Shown here: positions 53,601-61,972 of the stretch, piece after piece
Layout of the letters: every line of letters starts with the position of its first letter
Position numbering within the stretch: position 1 is the stretch's first letter
From: Bacteroidota bacterium
GTDB lineage: Bacteria > Bacteroidota > Bacteroidia > Bacteroidales > JACABE01
Assembly: GCA_013377005.1 (NCBI GenBank)
Contig: JACABE010000006.1
Span: forward strand, 1 to 64,000
Reading direction: 5' to 3'
Length of the DNA: 64,000 nt
Notes under the pieces: model-generated
The model's database searches: none
What the model saw: the letters and a program-made list of their open reading frames with translations, nothing else
What the model was told of the DNA's origin: nothing
Translations under genes and position numbers: made by a program

Positions 53601-53977
53601 TTCATTACTTCGATGCGGCATTGTTTGTTATATTCCTCTACCGATATGGTTTTGCCAATATCTTCTTTGGTTATACCCAACGTTTTTTCAACAGCCAACT
53701 CAATAGGTAAACCATGAGTATCCCAGCCAGCTTTGCGTTTTACATAAAAGCCTTTTAAGGTTTTGTAACGACAAAAAATATCTTTTATAGCACGTGCCAT
53801 TACATGGTGTATGCCTGGCAACCCATTGGCACTAGGAGGTCCTTCGTAAAAAACAAAAACGTTGTCATTGCGACGATTGTTCAAACTTTTTTCAAATATT
53901 TGATTTTCTTCCCAGTTCTTTAGTATATCTTTACCAATCTGCGAAAGGTTTAAGTGTTTGTATTCGTTGTATTTCAT
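50645..53977 (-). CDS. ileS: isoleucyl-tRNA synthetase, type 2, GXHH signature
   Basis: This 1110-residue class I synthetase charges tRNA-Ile. It belongs to the eukaryote-like type 2 group: it is longer than E. coli IleRS (938), has KMSKR rather than KMSKS ([12 protein letters not shown], near 654), has no C-terminal zinc finger, and carries a long C-terminal domain. The HIGH motif in [21 protein letters not shown] reads Gly55-Ile-His57-His58, i.e. GXHH instead of HXGH. This swapped form is known from a subset of IleRS2 and is associated with very strong mupirocin resistance. The editing domain includes [24 protein letters not shown]. It is the first gene of the row with the DksA-like gene and lspA. 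Confidence 0.96.
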   Translation of the reverse strand: [1110 protein letters not shown]

Positions 53978-54220
53978 AGTTGAAGCTTCTATTTCAATTA
54001 AAAGCCTGCAAAAGTAAAAAAAATCTCTGAATTATCTATTTATTAAATTAATAGATATTGTCAGATTAAGGATTAGATTGCAGTTGTTTTCTGTTTTTAA
54101 GGGATAATCACATCTATATTTGCGATTTCATGACATTTATTAATTATTTTGGATGAATGAAATACTACTAAATTTGCATGTCGGCAAGTAAAATAATTTG
54201 TAAGTTGGAATTAACAGCAA

Positions 54221-54822
54221 TTGTATTTACCAAAATGTAACGGTCAGACTAAGAAAAATTCAAACAATAGATTTATAAAAATTTTATTGATAATTATTTT
54301 AGTTTTATGTTTGACAGGACTTTGGTATTTTGCGGACTATAAAGATTATTTTCTGGCGGACTATAAAGATTTGACAACAGAACAAGAAAAAATATTTAAA
54401 TGGCAAGACGGAGATGATGAAGAATTCTTGAAGGAAAGATATAGACAACATTTTACTGACCCAACTTATTTCTTTCCTCGTCAGAAAGTAAGTGAAGTAA
54501 AAATGATAAAAATTTTCCTTTGATAGGAGTTTTCACAAGCAGGACTCTTAAAAAAGATCAAATAAATAAATTTGTAAAATTCTGCAATGACTCTGCAAAT
54601 TTTGATTGGAATGAAACAACTTGGGGAATAAATGAAAGTGAATATTATTTTAAACTTTACAATTCAGACAGGAAAGTTATAGGAAAAATTTATTTTATGC
54701 TTATTGAACAACCAATGACAAAATCAATACCTTTTTGCCCTTCAATGAAATTTGGTGGACTTTCAGATACAGGTTTTGATTGGATAATTAAACTGATTAA
54801 TAACAAAAATAATTGGGAATAA
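54221..54822 (+). pseudogene. frameshifted membrane-anchored protein gene, family unknown
   Basis: Two adjacent frames join into one protein. The first (54221-54523, TTG start) has a polar N-terminus, one membrane helix (FIKILLIIILVLCLTGLWYFA), then an acidic region with a tandem DYKDYFLADYKD and ends SEVKMIKIFL. The second frame (54520-54822) continues GVFTSRTLKKDQINKFVKFC ... GLSDTGFDWIIKLIN. Adding one T in the TTTT tract at 54513-54516 gives KIFPLIGVFTS without a stop, for ~201 residues. Only a TTG is available as start, since a stop precedes at 54212. So the gene looks broken by a one-base loss, or there is a sequence error. I do not recognise the family. A promoter-like TAAATTTG sits at 54169-54176. 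Confidence 0.6.
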
Positions 54823-55052
54823 AAAGCTCGACTACTATTAAAAGATCTAAACTGTTGACTAATACCCTCCTTTTCATATTTCTATTTTCGTCAAAAGTGG
54901 ATTTTTTATAAATCCTGATATTAAATTGTTGCAGTATGTCAAACCTTTTTATCTGTGTTTGTTAAAACTTCTTAAAAGCCTGCTGCCACACAATAATATG
55001 TTATATTCTTTGTTTGAAATTTTTGATTAAACTTTAAATTGGAGGATAAAAA

Positions 55053-55610
55053 ATGAATTTAAAAAACAAATTTAAAATTTTAAAAATTGGAAATAAGAAT
55101 TGGTTAAGTTTTCCATTCTTTTTAATGATTTCTTTTTTTCTATACAGTTTTATTGTAATAAAAGGCAATAACCAAAACAGCAAACATTTTTTACCTGATA
55201 AAAATGATAGCATTTCAGTTAGCCAACCAAAAGTAGATATTAAAGTAAATAAAAAATATGATGAGAAAGGAAATCTGATACAATATGATTCTTCGTATAG
55301 TATAATCTATTCTTCACCAAACACTGATGTTCAGTTTTTTAATTTTGAAAATGATAGTCTTTTTACGAGGTTTAAAAATAAAATGGGAGAAAACGATTTC
55401 TTTAATAATGATTTTTTCAACAATTTCCCTGAATTCGGGCTCAATCAGGATTTTTTTCAAATGAATCCAATGTTAAACTTAAAACAAATACATGAAGAAA
55501 TGATAAAGAAGATGAAACAATTTCAACAGCCTGATAGTAATATTATTCAAAATCAAAACAATATTCAGTCGCAGCCAAATACAGCAGCACCCAATATGAT
55601 TACATTGTAA
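55053..55610 (+). CDS. membrane-anchored protein of unknown function
   Basis: The 185-residue protein has one helix (about 19-37, WLSFPFFLMISFFLYSFIVI) and a polar exported region. Middle: VDIKVNKKYDEKGNLIQYDSSYSIIYSSPNTDVQFF; this is followed by Asn/Phe-rich segments (NDFFNNDFFNNFPEFG) and a Gln/Asn-rich end. The DEKGNLIQYDSSYS segment resembles short secreted Bacteroidota proteins with tandem strands. It has an unusually strong ribosome site, GGAGGATAAAAA before the ATG, rare in this phylum. It is followed by a clear terminator. The function is unknown. Confidence 0.7.
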   Translation: MNLKNKFKILKIGNKNWLSFPFFLMISFFLYSFIVIKGNNQNSKHFLPDKNDSISVSQPKVDIKVNKKYDEKGNLIQYDSSYSIIYSSPNTDVQFFNFENDSLFTRFKNKMGENDFFNNDFFNNFPEFGLNQDFFQMNPMLNLKQIHEEMIKKMKQFQQPDSNIIQNQNNIQSQPNTAAPNMITL

Positions 55611-55663
55611 TATAAATTAAGGATTAAAATGTTTAAAACGAAAGATGGTTTTGTATTTTCCAG

Positions 55664-55692
55664 AAAGAAGCTAATTTCCTGTTAGCTTCTTT
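55664..55692. terminator. terminator between the unknown gene and gpmA
   Basis: AAAGAAGCTAA (55664-55674) pairs with TTAGCTTCTTT (55682-55692) with T-rich continuation. The gpmA stop codon begins immediately at 55693 on the other strand, so the hairpin ends both convergent transcripts. Confidence 0.8.
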
Positions 55693-56439
55693 TTACTTGC
55701 TTTTCCCCTGATTAGCTACAGCTTCCATCAGCTTTTTAATTTCCTCTTCATCACCCAGGAAGTAATCTTTTTGTAAATTCAACGAATCATCAAATTCAAA
55801 AACATAAGGGATACCAGTAGGCAGGTTGAGGTTTACAATATCTTCATCGCTAATGTTTTTCAGTAATTTAATGATACCTCGCAGGCTATTGCCATGTGCT
55901 GCCACTAAAACTTCGCCACATTCCTGTAATTTTTTAGAAATATTTTGCTCCCAATAAGGAACTATTCTTTCCACCGTTTCTTTCAGCGATTCGGTTAATG
56001 GAATCAATTCCTTATCAATACCTTGATATTTTGCATCCAAACGAGGATTGCGGTTGTCAGTTTCTGAAATGGGTGCAGGCGGAATATTATAACTTCTCCG
56101 CCAGATATGTACTTGCTCATCGCCATATTTCTGAGCAGTTTCTGCTTTATTAAGTCCTTGCAGTTCTCCATAATGTTTTTCGTTCAATCGCCATGTTTTT
56201 TCAACAGGCAACCACAACAAATCCATTTCTTCTAATATAAAATTAAGGGTTTTAATGGCACGTTTCAGGTAAGAAGTATAGCAATACTTAAAATTAAAAT
56301 TATTTGCAAGAAGTACCTTGCCACCTTTTTTTGCTTCTTCCACGCCTTTTTCAGATAAATCTACATCTGTCCAGCCTGTAAAACGGTTTTCTTTGTTCCA
56401 GACACTTTCGCCATGTCTGACGAGCACTAATTTTTTCAT
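55693..56439 (-). CDS. gpmA: 2,3-bisphosphoglycerate-dependent phosphoglycerate mutase
   Basis: The 248-residue glycolytic enzyme interconverts 3- and 2-phosphoglycerate. The catalytic His9 is in [27 protein letters not shown], and the second His in [15 protein letters not shown]. Further family segments are [23 protein letters not shown] and [10 protein letters not shown]. The length matches E. coli GpmA (250). It ends at a shared terminator and is 75 bases downstream of lgt on the same strand. Confidence 0.97.
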   Translation of the reverse strand: MKKLVLVRHGESVWNKENRFTGWTDVDLSEKGVEEAKKGGKVLLANNFNFKYCYTSYLKRAIKTLNFILEEMDLLWLPVEKTWRLNEKHYGELQGLNKAETAQKYGDEQVHIWRRSYNIPPAPISETDNRNPRLDAKYQGIDKELIPLTESLKETVERIVPYWEQNISKKLQECGEVLVAAHGNSLRGIIKLLKNISDEDIVNLNLPTGIPYVFEFDDSLNLQKDYFLGDEEEIKKLMEAVANQGKSK

Positions 56440-56514
56440 GCCTCTTAATATATTAGATTGTTTATATGTTTGTTACACAGCCAAATTATTGAATAGTAAA
56501 TCAAGTAATTATAT

Positions 56515-57345
56515 TTAATTTTCTGCTGATACATTTTCTACTGAATTTTTTGGCTCAAGTTTCCTTTTCAAAGATAATATTAATATTATAATACCTGCTA
56601 AAATAAAAGGAAGACTTAAAAGTTGTCCCATATTTAGTGGCATTGATTTCTCAAAATCAACTTGAGTTTCTTTCAGAAATTCAAGTAAAAAGCGAACGCT
56701 AAACAAAGCAATAAGAAATATCCCAAATATCATTCCTTGTAATGGTTTTCCATCTTTTTTGTAATAAATCCAAAGTAATGAAAGTGATAGAATCAAATAG
56801 CATAATCCTTCATAAATCTGAGTTGGATGACGGGGAATTAGCATTTTATCATCTCTTACAAAAATAAAACCCCAGGGTAAATTAGTCGCGTGACCGTAAA
56901 TTTCAGAGTTCATCAAATTACCAGTTCGTATAAAAAGACCTGCCAATGCAGTAACAATTACAATCCTATCAAGAACCCACCAGTATGATTTTTTGGTTTT
57001 GCGTGAAAACATAAAAAGTGCAAACAAAATGCCAATAGCAGCTCCATGACTTGCCAGACCTCCATGCCAGATGTACAGTATTTCAATGGGATTACTCAGG
57101 TAATAATCTGATTCATAAAACAAACAATGACCTAAACGGGCACCAATTACAGTAGAAATAATCATATACATGGCTAGTTTATCAAGGATTGGCAAAGGAA
57201 CTCCTTCCTTTTTAAAAAACCTTTCCATTATTAAATAGCCAACATAAAATCCTAAGGCAAACAATAATCCATACCATCTTACTGACAATCCGCCAATATG
57301 AATTATTTCGGGGCTTACGTTCCACTGAATAAAATTTAATATCAT
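56515..57345 (-). CDS. lgt: prolipoprotein diacylglyceryl transferase
   Basis: This 276-residue inner-membrane enzyme transfers a diacylglyceryl group from phosphatidylglycerol to the lipobox Cys of prolipoproteins, the step before LspA. It has about seven helices. The family signature appears as FIRTGNLMNSEIYGHATNLPWGFIF (usual form GRIGNFINGE.YG), with RHPTQIYEGLCYL following and HGGLASHGAAIG earlier. The Asn-for-other substitution LMN in the signature is within family variation. It is divergent from the M23 peptidase gene. Several lipoproteins of this window (16.7, 18.4, 29.7 kb) are its clients. Confidence 0.95.
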   Translation of the reverse strand: MILNFIQWNVSPEIIHIGGLSVRWYGLLFALGFYVGYLIMERFFKKEGVPLPILDKLAMYMIISTVIGARLGHCLFYESDYYLSNPIEILYIWHGGLASHGAAIGILFALFMFSRKTKKSYWWVLDRIVIVTALAGLFIRTGNLMNSEIYGHATNLPWGFIFVRDDKMLIPRHPTQIYEGLCYLILSLSLLWIYYKKDGKPLQGMIFGIFLIALFSVRFLLEFLKETQVDFEKSMPLNMGQLLSLPFILAGIIILILSLKRKLEPKNSVENVSAEN

Positions 57346-57492
57346 TTTCTTGAAAATTTAAAAAGCAAATTTATGAAACATTCTGTAAACAAATTGAATG
57401 TCTTAACGTTTTTTATGATAAAGAAATACAGTAATTTTGTCGTTTTTTTACGATATTTGCAACTCAATTATTATTGATGAAGACCTACTTAA

Positions 57493-58389
57493 ATGCCTGA
57501 AGAAGCAAAACCACGGAAAAAGTGGCTGATTAAGCTCAAGAACAAATACCGTCTTGTTGTGATGAATGATGATACTTTTGAAGAAAAGCTATCTTTTCGT
57601 TTATCAAGGCTAAACGTATTTGTTGCTATAGGCTCTGTTGCAATATTACTTGTTTTTGCTACCACATATATTATTGCTTTTACGCCTCTTAGGGAGTATA
57701 TTCCTGGTTACACCAATTTAAAACTCAATAAAGAATCTTATGTGAATGCATTAAAAATTGACTCACTTCAAAATGAAGTGAAGAGCAGGGCTTTATACTT
57801 ATCTAATTTAAAAATGATAATGGAAGGTAAAGCCATTGTTGATCCTGAGAATAAACAAACAAAAGACACCTCTATAAAATATAACAATATTACCATTATA
57901 AAATCTAAAGAAGATTCAATATTGCGCAAGCAAATTGAAAGTGAAAACAAATATGATTTATCTTCACAGGATTTAACGTCGGATGCTACTGAAGCTCCAT
58001 CTGTAAATGCCTCTATCAGTAGTTTTTTCTATTTTACACCTTTAAAAGGGATTGTTATTAATGGATTTGATGTTGCAAAACAGCATTATGGTGTTGATAT
58101 TGCTGGTAAAAAAGATGAAGTAATTAAATCTGTATTGAAAGGCACTGTTATTTTCTCAAACTGGACACTCGAAACGGGTTATATCATAGGAATTCAGCAC
58201 CAACACAATTTAATTTCTGTGTATAAACATAATTCAGCTTTATTGAAAAAGCTTGGTGATTACGTAGAAGCTGGTGACCCCATTGCATTTATCGGTAATA
58301 CCGGAGAATTAAGTTCCGGTCCTCATTTGCATTTTGAATTATGGTACAACGGAAATCCTGTTAATCCCAGAGACTACATCCCATTCTAA
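57493..58389 (+). CDS. M23-family peptidoglycan endopeptidase
   Basis: The 298-residue protein has a cytoplasmic N-terminus, one membrane helix (about 38-58, VFVAIGSVAILLVFATTYIIA) and a periplasmic coiled segment. The C-terminal LytM domain (about 175-298) has intact zinc ligands: QHYGVDIAG (H-x3-D) and HLHFELW (HxH). It cuts cross-links or stem peptides during wall growth. Unlike the EnvC-like protein at 19.3 kb, this one is catalytically complete. It lies three bases before dxr, so the two share a transcript continuing to rseP. Confidence 0.93.
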   Translation: MPEEAKPRKKWLIKLKNKYRLVVMNDDTFEEKLSFRLSRLNVFVAIGSVAILLVFATTYIIAFTPLREYIPGYTNLKLNKESYVNALKIDSLQNEVKSRALYLSNLKMIMEGKAIVDPENKQTKDTSIKYNNITIIKSKEDSILRKQIESENKYDLSSQDLTSDATEAPSVNASISSFFYFTPLKGIVINGFDVAKQHYGVDIAGKKDEVIKSVLKGTVIFSNWTLETGYIIGIQHQHNLISVYKHNSALLKKLGDYVEAGDPIAFIGNTGELSSGPHLHFELWYNGNPVNPRDYIPF

Positions 58390-58392
58390 TCA

Positions 58393-59562
58393 ATGACTAT
58401 GAAAAAAAGAATTGCTATTTTAGGTTCAACAGGCTCTATTGGCACACAAGCTTTGGAAGTTGTGAAAGCACACCCCGACTCACTTGAAGTTGAGGTTTTA
58501 ACAGCTCATTGTAACGCAGATTTATTGATTCAGCAAGCACTTGAATATAAACCAAATTCAGTAGTAATTGGTGCCGAAAAATTATATCATAAAGTTTCAG
58601 AAGCTTTACAACCACACGATATAAAAGTTTATGCAGGCGAGGATTCCATCAGCCAGATTGTAGAATCTAATGAAATTGATATTGTATTAGCTGCTATTGT
58701 TGGGTTTGCAGGTTTAAAATCTACTTTAAAAGCCATTGAAGCAAAAAAGACTATTGCATTGGCAAATAAGGAAACAATGGTAGTAGCAGGACAATTGGTA
58801 ACTAAACTTGCTCAGGAAAATGCAGTTAACATCTTGCCTGTTGATTCGGAACACTCTGCTATTTTTCAGTGCTTAGTGGGCGAATTTCATAATCCTGTTG
58901 AAAAAATATATTTAACCGCTTCGGGAGGGCCATTCAGAGGAAAAGACCGAGAGTTTCTAGCAAAGGTTACAAAACAAGATGCTTTAAAACACCCTAATTG
59001 GGAAATGGGAAAAAAAATTACAATTGACTCTGCAACACTTATCAATAAAGGACTGGAAGTAATTGAAGCCAAATGGCTTTTTGCGTTAAAACCCGAACAA
59101 ATTGATATTATCATTCATCCTCAATCAATCATACATTCATTGGTTCAGTTTCAGGATGGCTCTATGAAAGCCCAAATGGGTCTGCCTGATATGAAACTAC
59201 CTATTCAATATGCCTTTACTTATCCTTATCGGTTTAAAACAGATTATCCAAGATTTAATTTCATGGATTATCCCCAGCTTAGCTTTGAAAAACCTGATAC
59301 AGCTACATTTGCTGGTTTGAATCTTGCTTTTGAAGCAATGCGTAAAAATGGCAATATGCCTTGCATTTTAAATGCTGCCAACGAAGTTGCGGTGCATGCT
59401 TTCTTACAAGATAAAATAGGCTTTTTGCAAATAACAGATGTAATTGAAGCATGTATGCAAAAAATAAGTTTTGTTGCCGAACCAAGTTTGGAAGATTATA
59501 TCCAAACTGACCACGAAACTAGAATTATATCCAACGAATTAATAAATAATATTAGCAATTAA
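58393..59562 (+). CDS. dxr: 1-deoxy-D-xylulose-5-phosphate reductoisomerase
   Basis: This 389-residue enzyme of the MEP isoprenoid pathway converts DXP to methylerythritol phosphate with NADPH. The NADPH site is ILGSTGSIGTQALEVV. Metal and substrate elements are LPVDSEHSAIFQCL, TASGGPFRG and MGKKITIDSATLINKGLEVIEA. The C-terminal NAANEVAVHAFL is present. The start could be ATG 58393 or 58399 (MKKRIAIL). It works upstream of IspG (22.5 kb). It is 22 bases before rseP. Confidence 0.97.
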   Translation: MTMKKRIAILGSTGSIGTQALEVVKAHPDSLEVEVLTAHCNADLLIQQALEYKPNSVVIGAEKLYHKVSEALQPHDIKVYAGEDSISQIVESNEIDIVLAAIVGFAGLKSTLKAIEAKKTIALANKETMVVAGQLVTKLAQENAVNILPVDSEHSAIFQCLVGEFHNPVEKIYLTASGGPFRGKDREFLAKVTKQDALKHPNWEMGKKITIDSATLINKGLEVIEAKWLFALKPEQIDIIIHPQSIIHSLVQFQDGSMKAQMGLPDMKLPIQYAFTYPYRFKTDYPRFNFMDYPQLSFEKPDTATFAGLNLAFEAMRKNGNMPCILNAANEVAVHAFLQDKIGFLQITDVIEACMQKISFVAEPSLEDYIQTDHETRIISNELINNISN

Positions 59563-59584
59563 TCATAAACCAAATATATAACAA

Positions 59585-60901
59585 ATGGGAATATTAACAC
59601 AGGCTTTGGGCTTGATTCTAAGTTTATCAATACTTGTATTGCTTCACGAAGCGGGACACTTTACTTTTGCAAAACTTTTCAAAACAAGGGTTGAAAAGTT
59701 TTATTTGTTTTTTGATCCCTGGTTTTCGCTTTTTAAGTTTAAAAAGGGAGAAACAGAATACGGCATAGGCTGGTTACCTTTGGGTGGATACGTAAAAATA
59801 TCAGGAATGATAGATGAATCTTTGGACAAAGAAGCATTGAAACAACCACCTCAACCTTGGGAATTTCGCTCAAAACCGGCATGGCAACGTTTATTAATTA
59901 TGACTGGAGGTGTTGTGGTTAATTTTTTATTGGCCATGTTTATCTATTCCATGATACTATTTGCATGGGGAAGCGAATATTTACCTGCTAAAAATGCGAA
60001 ATTTGGTTTGCAATTTAACGAAATAGCCTTAAAGGCAGGTTTTCAGAATGGCGATAAAATTTTAAAAGTTGACAATATAGAAGTTGAAGATGTAAATGAT
60101 ATTCCCAAACGCATTGTAATTGATGCAGCCAAATCGGTTACACTTGAACGCAATGGCGAAATGATGAACCTTGCTTTGCCTATAGATTTTACAAAGCAAT
60201 TATTGGCAGCTAAAATCAAATCATTTTCAGAACCTCGTTATCCTTTTGTAATAGAAAGTGTAACCAATGGAAGCCCTGCTTCAAAAGCAGCTTTAACCAA
60301 AGGTGACCAAATAATTGCCATAAATAATGATACAACACTCTTTTTTAATACTTTTGGAAAGACCGCAGAAAAATACAAGGGAAAAGAAGTTGAAATCAGT
60401 TATATACGCAACAATGTTGCACAAAAAGTTAAACTTACACTTACCTCCGAAGGCAAAATAGGTGCTGCACTTAAAAACCCTATTTCTTTTTTTGAAACTA
60501 GGAAAACCGAATATGGCTTCTTTGCATCTATTCCTGCCGGAATTAATTTAGGTGTTGAAACCTTAGGCAATTATGTTAAACAATTAAAATACGTTTTCAC
60601 AAAAGAAGGTGCAAAACAAGTAGGTGGTTTTGGATCCATTGGTGGTTTATTCCCTACAAGCTGGAGCTGGGAAATCTTTTGGAATATGACTGCTTTGTTA
60701 TCTGTTATTTTAGCTTTTATGAATATTTTGCCCATTCCTGCATTGGATGGCGGACATGTGATGTTTTTGTTGTATGAAATAATTACCGGCAGAAAACCAA
60801 ATGATAAGTTCATGGAATACGCACAAATAACAGGAATGGTTATTCTTTTTAGTTTATTGATTTTTGCGAATGGCAATGATATTTTAAAACTTTTTAAATA
60901 A
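59585..60901 (+). CDS. rseP: site-2 protease RseP
   Basis: This 438-residue membrane metalloprotease cuts transmembrane helices, including those of anti-sigma factors, and clears signal peptides. The zinc site is His21-Glu-Ala-Gly-His25 in the first helix plus LDGGH (near 388) in a later helix. Two PDZ-like segments lie between (LQFNEIALKAGFQNGDKILKVDNIEVED; VTNGSPASKAALTKGDQIIAIN). The order dxr - rseP is common in Bacteroidota and Proteobacteria. An ECF sigma factor (1.2 kb) is present, but linkage of the two is not shown. Confidence 0.97.
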   Translation: MGILTQALGLILSLSILVLLHEAGHFTFAKLFKTRVEKFYLFFDPWFSLFKFKKGETEYGIGWLPLGGYVKISGMIDESLDKEALKQPPQPWEFRSKPAWQRLLIMTGGVVVNFLLAMFIYSMILFAWGSEYLPAKNAKFGLQFNEIALKAGFQNGDKILKVDNIEVEDVNDIPKRIVIDAAKSVTLERNGEMMNLALPIDFTKQLLAAKIKSFSEPRYPFVIESVTNGSPASKAALTKGDQIIAINNDTTLFFNTFGKTAEKYKGKEVEISYIRNNVAQKVKLTLTSEGKIGAALKNPISFFETRKTEYGFFASIPAGINLGVETLGNYVKQLKYVFTKEGAKQVGGFGSIGGLFPTSWSWEIFWNMTALLSVILAFMNILPIPALDGGHVMFLLYEIITGRKPNDKFMEYAQITGMVILFSLLIFANGNDILKLFK

Positions 60902-60975
60902 AAAGATTCATAGCATTCAGAAACAACAATAGCCTATTTGTGTTTTAGAATAAATTATTATTAAAAATAAAATTT

Positions 60976-61503
60976 ATGTCACGTATAAAACTAGTAGAAC
61001 AAGAAGAAGCTACAGGAAAAGTAGCGGAAATTTATCAGAACATGATGAATACAATGGGATTTATTCCTAATGCATTTAAACTTTTCAGCCCCAGCGAACA
61101 TGTGTTGGGACAACAAGTGAGTAATTTAAACTATTTTTTCCGCCATCCCAAACTAAGCGGTAAATTATTATCGTTTATTCGCTTAATGGTTTCTGATCAG
61201 GAAAAATGTGAGTATTGTGTTGGGATGAACACTAACATTTTGTTCCAATATGGTATTTTTCCGGAAATGGTAAGCGAAATAATGAAAGATCACAGCAAAG
61301 TGCCTTTAGAAGAAAATGAAAAAGCTTTGTTGTTTTTTATACTAAAAGTTGTAAAAAATTCTAATTCAATTGTTCAGGAAGACGTTGATAAATTGCGCAA
61401 TTTAGGTTGGACCGATGCTGAAATATTAGAAGCTACTTATCATGGAGCCACACAAGTGGGTGTAGATATGATGTTCAATGCTTTTAAAATTGACCTCGAT
61501 TAA
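60976..61503 (+). CDS. carboxymuconolactone decarboxylase (CMD)-family protein
   Basis: The 175-residue cytoplasmic protein of the AhpD/CMD fold family has the redox pair in EKCEYCVGMNTN (CX2C, Cys near 77 and 80). The His that follows the second Cys in AhpD (CX2CX3H) is Asn here. VAEIYQNMMNTMGFIPNAF and NEKALLFFILKVVKNSNSIVQEDVDKLR are typical of the peroxidase-related subgroup. It may be a small peroxidase or disulfide reductase; enzyme activity is unproven. It follows rseP by 74 bases and ends at a terminator. Confidence 0.85.
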   Translation: MSRIKLVEQEEATGKVAEIYQNMMNTMGFIPNAFKLFSPSEHVLGQQVSNLNYFFRHPKLSGKLLSFIRLMVSDQEKCEYCVGMNTNILFQYGIFPEMVSEIMKDHSKVPLEENEKALLFFILKVVKNSNSIVQEDVDKLRNLGWTDAEILEATYHGATQVGVDMMFNAFKIDLD

Positions 61504-61972
61504 GAAAGCGGTTAACCATTCTTTAGCAAAAAGACCTTTTTTATAAGCTGTAACTTATCTCAGTGCATAGAAAAGGTCTTATTTTTACGCTGTAAAATAT
61601 TTCAAGTTAAAAAAGCTTGTTCAATGAGCTGAATGGTAGAAATAACAATTGTAATAATATTTACAATAAGTTATAAACATAACAGTAAACTGATAGGAAA
61701 ATAATTCTGCACTTTCTGTCCATCCTGCAATTATCTAAACAATTTATCTATCAAAAAAATTGCTTTACATTTTTCACTTATTTATAATAAACTACCTTGC
61801 AGCAGAACTGAGGTGGTATTAAATGAAAATATTTTCTCTTTCGCAGCAAAGTTTTGAGGAATTTAACATAAATGAGATTAAACTATTCTTATTATTAAAT
61901 GTCTAACTAATTTATTTTTTTACAATAATTATAATACAATGTAATAAGAGGTTAAACTATAAATAATATAAT
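61504..61972. other. intergenic region before the phosphoesterase pair, with terminator
   Basis: A terminator hairpin pairs AAGACCTTTT (61531-61540) with AAAAGGTCTT (61571-61580), with an inner ATAAG/CTTAT pairing and a T-run (ATTTTT) after it; it ends the dxr-rseP-CMD transcript. The remaining ~390 bases are AT-rich, with no gene or clear promoter. Confidence 0.6.

Noticed and set aside
54505-54525. Programmed -1 frameshift joining the two short frames
   Set aside because: No X-XXY-YYZ heptamer in the zero frame and no clear downstream stimulator; a lost T is the simpler explanation.
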